Shown: positions 1-9,100 of the stretch, piece by piece | Position numbering within the stretch: position 1 is the stretch's first letter | Layout of the letters: each line of letters opens with the position of its first letter | Source of the DNA: Cephalothrix spiralis | Lineage: Eukaryota; Nemertea; Palaeonemertea; Archinemertea; Cephalotrichidae | DNA length: 13,932 nucleotides | Direction: 5' to 3' | NCBI GenBank assembly: GCA_032353305.1 | Contig: JAUCNG010094436.1 | Coordinates: 1 to 13,932 of the forward strand | The notes under the pieces: model-generated | The model's database searches: none | What the model was told of the DNA's origin: nothing | The model's input: the letters and a program-made list of their open reading frames with translations, nothing else | Translations under genes and position numbers: made by a program

Positions 1-115
1 CTAGAGTGTGATAATCCGATAAAAACAATAGCAAATTGCCGTCAACTTGATGAGTGTCCGTCCGAAATGTATGTATCTGTTGCCTGTATGCGATCTAATT
101 ATGCTGGGAATTTCA
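1..115 (+). CDS. Exon (5' truncated by window): C-terminal part of SRCR-1
   Basis: Frame 1 reads from base 1 and contains the last four SRCR cysteines in the right order: LEC, nine residues, ANC, five residues, DEC, nine residues, VAC. The nine-residue gap between the first two matches the other domains (VQC to SQC in SRCR-2). The loop between the second and third is only five residues, shorter than in any other domain here. The exon ends at 115 in front of gtaagt, leaving one base of the next codon (phase 1). That base joins exon 2 to make an NFT glycosylation sequon. The 5' boundary is outside the window, so whether this domain is split cannot be seen. Confidence 0.82.
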
Positions 116-3100
116 GTAAGTATTAATAATCAATATCATCTACTTATATTGTGAATGTTAACTATTGCAAAGTTCCTTTTTGTAACTTAAAGAGTCATTC
201 TAATCTGTATATGAGGGCCCAGATGGGGTTAAACGGGATCCGAGATAGGCCCTAAATGGCCCTTACGGGATTGGGATAGGCCCACGGAACGGGATTCGGG
301 GAAATGGGGACCTAACGGTAACGGGAAACGGGAAATAAAAACCCAACGGTAGCGGGAGACGGAAATAAGGCGGGGAATTGAACCAAACAGAGACGGGAAA
401 TGAAAACCAAACGGAAACGGAGACGGGAAATGGAATAATAACGTATAACGGGATGACGGGAAATGGAATAATAACGTAAAACGGGATGGCAAACGGGACG
501 GGATTTTTTTACAAATCTCATTCGTGTTGAAGAACAACGATAGGAATTGGGTATCAAAATCGTAAAAGTTTCCAGTAATAGGACCATTGTGTCTATTTGA
601 GCCACTCTGTAATTAATGCCAGAAGCATATGTGGCTGCTGAACAACAATGGGATAGGATTTTCTGAATAATAGGGGGAATGTTGTTTTGGAACATTTTGG
701 AGCACCAATAGAAACGGCGTGTAACAATGACTATATTCAAAAACGAACCCTGTTAAATCTTTGATATTTTATATGATCATTCCTTTTAAAATCTCCTACA
801 ATATGACATTTCTCCTAAAATCTCATAAAATCCATTTATATCTCATAAAATTTGATGAAAATGGGTTTAAAAAGTGGCAAAAATTTCTCGCCTCGCTTCG
901 CTAGGCTTAAGATTTTATCATTTTAAGTTTATTTGTGCAAAGGCGCGGGACAAAAATTAAAAACTTATTATGGTTAGAGTCTCTTAAATAATTATATGCA
1001 AAGATTATATTGATTAATTGAAAAGCAAAAATATTTTGGTTGTAGTAAAGGAAAGTAATTAATAGAAAATCCACTCATAAAATCTCATAAATTGCTAGAA
1101 AATCTCCTAAAATCTCATAAAATATTGCTCTAAAATCTCCTAAAATTATAGAAAAATCTCCTAAAATCCTAAAATTGAGATAGCAAAAATGACTGTGAGG
1201 CCTGATACGGTAATCATGCATGATCCCTGTATGTATTATATATGACTGTCTTGTAGTTTTAATCTTTATTAATACTGCATTGAAAAAGGCAAGTTAGCCG
1301 AAAATTATCTTATCTTGTTCTTTGTTGTCTCGCGTCAGCGCATTATCCGTTTGGATCTTTTTATCTTAAATTAATCTATAATTTAAAGAATTTTGTCCGA
1401 TTTTAATTTTACAGCTACATATAAATTTGGTGTGGAAAAACAAATTGATCAATCAGGACGAGTCATAGTCAATTACCTTGGTATTAAGGGCCGTGTTTGT
1501 GATACAGGCTGGTCTGGGGCAGCAGCGCGGGTCGTGTGCCGTACACAAGGGTATCAGAATGGGATGGTATACAGTCATTCTCATTCATCGTCGAGATATT
1601 ATTGGCACCACGATGATCCCTATTTAGTGAATAATGTACAGTGTCGAGGGACAGAGACTGATTTAAGTCAATGTACTTTTGATGGGCCGACCAAATTAGG
1701 AAATTGCTCTGGAAATGATGCTGGGTACCTATGTTATAACACTGGAGGTGAGTGAATCATTTGATGAAATTTATTAACTCAATAAGCCTTATCGTTAAGT
1801 GAACATCATAATCACGTGTTACAGTTCGTTCGTTTTTCTATATATTCCAACACGGACAGTTGTTTTCCCATAACTCAACTCAAAAAATATTTAAACTGTC
1901 ACAATCTGCATATCGCTCCGTTTTTTTCAGAATGCCAAGCGTATCCATCGAGACCAATTTTTTTAAATTTAGGCCATGATTGCTCAGAGGGAAGATTGAA
2001 TATAAAGGGCCTATCGACCGCGTAATTCACGAAATTTAACAAATCCCCCCCCCCCTGAGTATTGGTCTCCTTGACGAAATACCAAAAATATGGTACGATG
2101 GACATATTGTGGTATCTTATATAATATTTATTGTGGTTATACGCCCAAAACTACCCGCGTGATCAGGCGTGATGATATTTAGTGTGGAGAATATAGGAAC
2201 ACGTGCGTTTGTTTATCCCGATGGGATTTATTTTCGCATTTGTTTTGACATGGGAAATGAATAGGTTATACAACAGTAAATCGTTGGTTCTGATGTGAGC
2301 ACCAATTCTTGCTCGATATTGCCAGCCTTGTTATCGAGTTGACTGCGGTGCTGGATGGTGAAGGCACGCTGGAATCATTCGACCCGAGAGAGATTAGGCA
2401 ACTAGTTCATGATATCTCAACAATATAATTGTAACTTAATTAATTGAAGAAATAAAGAATGATATATATATATATAATCAAACGCAGATCATTTAATACT
2501 CCGAGACCACAGGTCGAGGATATTAAATGGTCTTAACGAGTAATATCTATATTTGAACCTATGGACTCCGAAATTGGTCGAACTTTCAGAAATACCTATT
2601 TGAATCTCCATGACCGTCTTTATAAGGGTCTAGAACTGAGTAGAAGGAGACTTTTAGTTTTTTTCAACCGTTTACGTTATTGGCAAAATATGCGACTGTA
2701 CACGGCAAAATGGTTTAACCTTGTTTCTTCCAATGTGTTTTTTCAGTATGTAAATTACTTTTGTTTATTCCTGCAATTAATATTCTTTTTACAGGAATCC
2801 AATATAGACTAGTTGGAGGCTTTGCTCGTCATGTTGGTCGTGTTGAGATTAAGATTGGTGGAATTTGGGGGACCGTTTGCGGTATTTTCTGGGACAGCAG
2901 AGATGCTAATGTCTTCTGCAAGTCTCAGGGTTATAATGATGGTGCTGTATCCTATGACCCTTCGTACAGGAATGGTACTGGTACAGTTTGGATCAGCCGC
3001 GTTTTCTGTAAAGGGGACGAAACCGCTCTTCATGCATGCCCTCATACTGGGTATAATAGTTCATTTGGATCTTCTTATGTGGAGCGATATTGTAACCGGC

Positions 3101-6100
3101 ACATGCAGGATGCGGCAGTCTTCTGCTATGATAAAGGTAAGACCAGGAACTAATTTCTAGGTTTTTATAGGGCAACAGACACCGATGAAACGGCCGGGAA
3201 AAGCTTTTGCTGTGCTACTGACATACCATTCTCCTCACAGAGCTGTTGGATTTTTATTTAGCTACAACATTTAGATAGATTTATAATCGAGATCGGCATT
3301 AGGGACAATATGCTGACATACCTGTTACTTTAAAATGGACATTATGTTATTGACCAATGTAGTTAAGAATTGCTTTCAGTCAATCCGTTGCTTGTAATTT
3401 AAAATGGCTAAGCAGCCACCTGGCATCATCGGCTCTCTGAATCTGGGAACTGGTTTCCCACAGGTCATGGAAAGTTGTTTCAGTCCTTGAAATCCTGGAA
3501 AAGTCATGTAATTTAGCACAAAGCCTGGATCTTTTGAAAATCCTGGAAAAAAATCAAAAGTTCAAAATTTTACTTTCGTCTTATATTAGCACATATTTTT
3601 TAAGAAAAGTTATTTACGTTTTTTAATTTTTTCCAGTTCGATTGAATCTACTACCAAGACTTAGTTATGGTACTGTTGAAGTTTATAAAGATGCGAAGTG
3701 GGGTACTGTCTGCTCTGTTAGTTGGGACGACAGTGACGCCTCAGTTATTTGTACTGAATTGGGATATAAATACGGATTGGCCGTTCCCAGGTAACCTATT
3801 TTGATAGATTAAGTGCAATTAGTACGAATTTCATGTCCGATTTTAAAACGTGTTTCGGGTCCGCCCGGTTAGCTCAGTAGGTAGAGCATTAGACTTACGA
3901 ATCGCATGTTCCAGTGTTCGAACCCCGTTCGATCCACTTCTCTCGCCAACTGATCTATACAGGCTGTCACCAGACACATTGCTCCACCACATTAAATTCC
4001 CCCGGCTTGGTGTGTATGATATGATCATGATATACTTACCGTTCTGGGGCTATTTAAAAAAGAGTAGCCGCGAGCTAGCTAGCTCCCAGGTGCTTAATAT
4101 GGGTAAATGCTCAGTAATCGGACACATTGTGTATATTCGAGATGTCATCTGACGCCCTATATAAAAGAAGAGGAAGGATCTTTAACGTAAGACGGCATAT
4201 TGGTGAAAAAGGCCTATTTGCGTTATATTATCAATCTTGGGGAAATTCATTTAACATGCCACATTTCCGTTATACGGGTCTCTATATTTCTGGTCCTAAC
4301 TTAAAGAGGGGGCCTTTTAATTGGTCTTAAGCAAAAATGCTTAAAATGGGGCCGAAAATGTACTGGGGCCGAAAGTGTACTGGGGCCGAAAATGTACTGG
4401 GGCCGAAAGTGTTGGTGTCGAAAGTGGTGGGCCGAAAAGTCCGGCTCCCACAATATGATGATGATATCTCAAAATGAATGGCTTTAACTGTATATTAAGT
4501 TTGCCCTGTCCGAGCATCGAACGATTAAAGACTATGATATTATTTAGGCGTGTAAAATTTAACTCTTTTATAGTGTTGTCCTTTATGGTCGACATACGTA
4601 AATTGCCTTGTCGTAATCGTCGGCGCTGCTCGGTCAGCTCAGACTTAGAACACGTGGAAGTTTTGTTTTAAGGACATTGTGTCCTTAAGGTACGCTCATG
4701 CTAACAATCATAATTATGTAAATTAATCTTATGCTTATCTTATGAGTCTTATGACATTGTCTTGTGTTGACATTCTGTCTATCATGTTTATAAATAAATC
4801 CAAAACTGGGCCGATTATTTATATTTATGCCTTAACTGTTTATGCTTCAAGTTGTAACGATTATGCTCCTTTATCAGGTCAGCTTTTGGAGCGGTGAATA
4901 CGTCCATCCTCATGAGTGGAGTCAAATGCTCCGGAAGTGAGGAGTCGCTTCTAAATTGCAAGCACACTGTAGTAACGGACTCTAAGTGCTCAACTGGATA
5001 CCAAGCTGGAGCCTACTGTACCATGGATAAAATTATCGACCCAGGTAAACAAAATAAATATAAGTCTCAAAGAGAATCGTCGAGATTACCTCGTGTCATG
5101 ACTTATTTTTATGACTGAGTGATCACTGGAACAAACTTGTTCTGCTCTACAAAATTAAAACAATATGGAGCTAATCCGTTTATAGGAGGGTCTGGAAGGG
5201 TTTTTCGTAAACAAATCGACTCCGTAAACGTAAAATGGCGTTTAAAACGTCTTATAGAAAAGAGAGCTACATTGATTTTCCAGAAGTCGTATAATAAAAT
5301 TTCTAGAGATCCGGTTTGTCCTTTATTTGATGAATTATTCCTAAATTTCTGGCCATATGATTTTAATGAACGTGAAATTCTTAAAACCTTTGAAATGATT
5401 TTTTCGAACTACCGGTATTAGTTTTTTGTGCTAGAAGGTGGGCAAAAATAATATTTTTAGATCACTTGGTACGAAATGAGCTCAGTGCACAGTGGTGATT
5501 TCCCATTAATTCAAAATTTTGGATTTTTTACCTCTTGATAATTAATGTACCCGGTATGTTTAATGTGTCAATGCATTGAAATATTAACTGGGTCATATTA
5601 ATATATTTTATTCTAAAAATGCCTCTTATATCTGCTTATATTATTATTTTTCTCTCTCGTAATTCCTAAAAATTTAAGTCAAGGAGTCAGTGTCACTGTA
5701 AACCAATAATATTATTTTGATAGATTATGATTCTTGTGTCATTGTTACGATTATAAGTATGTACTATCTTTTAACCTCCTGCACTTAAATTAGGCTATAA
5801 GGCCTACTAAAGGGCTAATCATAAGCCCTTTCAGTACATTGGTTATAGGTTTGCGACCACGTTTTTAATTTGGATTTATGCCCAATAGGCTACGTAAAAT
5901 AAACTTGTGACTACTACAACAGCTACTATTATTTGATAACGCACGGTTATATGATTAAGTATTATTGCACGATAAAAATTAGCATGCACTGACCTTTAAA
6001 AATACCATACTAAAGATTTCTGCAGAAGATGGAAAAATATTAATCGTTTTAAAATAGCGATTACAAGCCTTCTTTTAGTTTAGCGGAACCCTTCCAGTTG

Positions 6101-9100
6101 CCCTGCTTTTAAGATCTTTTAAGTTACCTGTCCCACTTTTGTGGTTGATATATTTGATGCTGAGTGAAAACATTTCGGCTCGCGTCTTCGGCGCTCGCTT
6201 TTTGTTTATGTCGTAAGGATTATTTCTAATAATTTCAAGCAAGTTTTAAACTTGCTGAAGCTTGCGAAGGTGAATATTTTAAGCTGTATTTAGCTTGGTC
6301 ACTGTTGTCTTTTAAAAACATAGCTCAGCATGATTTGCTAATGGAAATATAAAAGAAATATAAACTTTTTCACTTTAAAAAGTAGGTTTTCGTATTTAAG
6401 GATCCGCACCTCGAAGCCTTTAATTTTTTTGAAGAAATAAAAATGATGTCGTTTGTTAGAGGAATACAGTTGAAAATTACGCTCAGTAAAAACTTTATTT
6501 CAAAACAACAAGTCACTTTTGAAAAAACATTTTGCAATTTTTTCTTCTTATTTCAGGTTTCATAGCAAAGTTATCAAAAGATAATTATGCTAGTGCTTAT
6601 CATGGAACGATAGAGGTGAACTCATTTGGTGTGCTAGGACGTATTTGTAATAACTATTGGGATGTCCAACAATCAAATGTTTTTTGTAAACAAATCGGTT
6701 TCAAAGGTGGTGTGCCTTACCAGCATTCGTTTTATACCTTCAATCAGCCACCAGTAGTTTTAAGTAATCTCACATGTTCTGGAAAAGAGGCATCTTTGGA
6801 TAAGTGTACTTACACAAACTGGGGTGATAATTATACGTGTACCCAAGGAGGAGCTTCGGCAGGGGTGCTCTGTTACAATTCAACAGGTACGTAGTATCCG
6901 GATGTCGGTTTGGCATTTTTTTTAAATTGTATTTATTTGGATTATGGATAAGTCGCTCAATTTTTGGGGAGAAAAAATATTACAATATAATTTTTTGTTA
7001 TATTAACACACGCCGCTGAGAAAAATTTTAAAGAGCTAATGCTCTTTAGTCTTCCGCTGGAAAAATCCATGCTTGAGTTTTTCAAGTAAGAATTTAGTAA
7101 ATATTCATACTACATGCAGTATGTCTATATTGTACCACATTGTTCTATCTAGTGCGTTGAAATTAAATCTTTTTATTTTAATTTTCCGCCGCTAAAATAA
7201 ATAAAAAATATGTTTTAGTGTAGCTTCATGTTTAGAAAAAAGCAACAATTTTGCCATGAAAAATGTAATATAATTAATATTTTCGATCGCAAAATAGCTG
7301 AGCTCCTACAGATATCCACATTGTTATAGCATCAATAAATTATTTTTCCTCTCCTTATTGTTTGGAAATTGTCCAATGACCAATGCAATTTTTACAGTAA
7401 TGTATGGTTAAATTTGTGATATGATAGATTGTTAAGTTGACACCAAATCATACCCACCCCGAAAAAGAGGATCTTATGTCTATTTAGGTCTCCCACGATC
7501 ACAATACATAATGCAGACAGTTCAAATATCAATGAAAACAATTCAAGATTTATCATTTATTCAAGATTTTTCATAGTTCCTATTCAAGATATATCATTGT
7601 CCCTATTTAAGATTTATCATAGTACCTTTTCATGATTTATAGTCCCTATTCATAATTTATAGTCCCTATTCATGATTTATAGTCCCTATCAAGTATTATA
7701 TAATAATTTAAGTACCGTAACAATCTTTTATTACAGGCGTCAAGTATAGACTAGTGGGTCCAACCAAAACTTCAGGGCGAGTTGAAATTTCTTATGATGG
7801 AAGATGGGGTACAGTCTGCGATTGGGGCTGGAACGCCGCTTCCGCTGCGGTATTATGTCGAACACTTGGATATGTGTCCGGTATCGGATACAAAAACTCA
7901 GCTTATGGTCGGGGAACTGGCCCAATATATCTCAACCAAGTTAGATGTAAAGGAAAGGAAAAGACTATTTTACAGTGCCAAAATTCTGGATGGCAAGTTC
8001 AAAGGATGTCTTACTATTGTCGATATCATAGCCATGATGCATCAGTGAAGTGTTTTAATGAAAAATTCGGTAAGATATTTGTAAGATTTTTTCTTATGTA
8101 GAATTTTTGATCAAAGATGAAACTTGGAGGGAAATGGAAAATTAAACACTGGTCAATGAAATGCGCTGTACGCATGCAGGGGCCTGGAAATATTAAATGC
8201 GCTGCGTTTCACATTTTTAATACTCAATAGAGCTGAACATCGATAGATGCCTCTGGTACATAGCGCTCCCATAGCAGGCCCAAAGCTACAGTTTCGGTTT
8301 CGTATTCCCACAATACAAATTCAATCATATTAAAAAAATTGTAAAAAGAAACCGTATGATTTAAAAAAAATCCTTCATACCAGTTGTAGATTATCATTTT
8401 GAAAGCCTAAAAAGTTGAACTGAATATATTGCTTACCGTTTAGATTTCGAGATAATTTGAGTTTTCTAAACATTATATAAAAATTTGTGTAATTTCGCAG
8501 TTTTCCGGACAACGATTTGGTAGTTTTTCTTAGTATGCATCCGACCCCCAAAAAATATTCAAAAAACAATATGACGATTATGCCTTCAAATTATGATATC
8601 TTAGCTATGTATGTCTAGAATATTGAATCTAAATCTCATTTATTTTACCAAACTTCAGCCTTTAATGTCACAGGTAATGAATTTTTAATGCACTATATTT
8701 GAGTTGGCCACTAAAAAAGTAGTCTTAACAGTAGCGTTGACCCAGCACATAACTTTAGATTTTCAATGCTATTTCCCCGGCTACGGTCGCGATGTAAAGC
8801 ACTCAACAGCGTTTATAACCTGCGTGTGGAATGGCGTAAAAATTAATCTTTAACATTCATGAATATAAACTCTCTGGCACAGTGGCACTTAATTACTATT
8901 AGAAATATTGCGGGTGCACTCCGTATAAAGTGCAATACTACTAGTTGCCAAATGAGGCAAGAACCACTGACACAGAAACCATATTTCTATTTTTTCCACC
9001 TGTCGGTATTCGAACCTGCGACCTCAGGAACCAACTGTCCGGCACATAACGACTAGCCCCTTAACCTACTGAGCTAAATCCCCAACCCTAAAAAGGAAGG

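Larger units (their letters stand above)
116..1414 (+). other. Intron 1 (phase 1), repeat-filled
   Basis: Donor gtaagt at 116, acceptor ttttacag ending at 1414. It holds an ACGGGA-rich tract (213-504), about 230 bases of unassigned sequence, and two clusters of an AAAATCTCCT/AAAATCTCAT repeat (787-855 and 1066-1178). A minus-strand open frame across 312-740 reads partly through the repeat and has no recognisable domain. No gene is supported. Confidence 0.8.
1748..2794 (+). other. Intron 2 (phase 1)
   Basis: Donor gtgagt at 1748, acceptor tttttacag ending at 2794. Contents: an 11-C run at 2045-2055, a possible coding-like fossil at 2294-2428, an (AT)n microsatellite at 2462-2476, and otherwise unassigned AT-rich sequence. 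An ATG frame at 2561 runs into the next exon out of frame and has no recognisable domain. Confidence 0.8.
3791..4877 (+). other. Intron 4 (phase 2, inside SRCR-4)
   Basis: Donor gtaacc at 3791, acceptor ttatcag ending at 4877. It holds a tRNA-derived SINE head (3863-3936) starting about 70 bases after the donor, a 17-bp minisatellite (4348-4440), and a 9-bp-arm hairpin (TTAAGGACA, 4668-4688). Exon bases at both ends read CAG/GT. No gene is seen in the rest. Confidence 0.82.
5045..6556 (+). other. Intron 5 (phase 1), longest intron
   Basis: Donor gtaaac at 5045, acceptor cttatttcag ending at 6556. An open frame with no ATG runs from 5119 to 5421 and has no recognised domain. Short inverted repeats occur at 5809-5831 (AAAGGGCT arms) and 6238-6256 (AGCAAGTTT arms around one T). 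A GC-rich patch with CTCGCGTCTTCGGCGCTCGC lies near 6180. The rest is unassigned AT-rich sequence. Confidence 0.8.

Noticed and set aside
2561-2812. 83-residue ATG-initiated protein in intron 2
   Set aside because: No domain, ends just inside the SRCR-3 exon in another frame, and has no splice-consistent role.
2813-3160. Separate gene overlapping the SRCR-3 exon
   Set aside because: It is an out-of-frame reading of the SRCR-3 exon and lacks any conserved pattern.
3863-3936. tRNA gene
   Set aside because: A and B boxes are good, but the acceptor and T-stem arms have multiple mismatches and no convincing anticodon stem forms; a SINE head explains it better.
4341-4595. Minus-strand repetitive protein with FGPSTFSAP-type repeats
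   Set aside because: It is the translation of the 17-bp minisatellite; a 17-bp unit changes frame every copy, so the apparent peptide repeat is a by-product.
7030-7047. Rho-independent terminator-like hairpin
   Set aside because: Hairpin AAAGAGC-TAAT-GCTCTTT has no following T run and lies in an animal intron.
7559-7687. CRISPR array
   Set aside because: Units are contiguous with no unique spacers, and the locus is eukaryotic; it is a minisatellite.
2795-8069. Group B (eight-cysteine) SRCR domains
   Set aside because: The C1 and C4 positions are not cysteine in any complete domain; each has exactly six.
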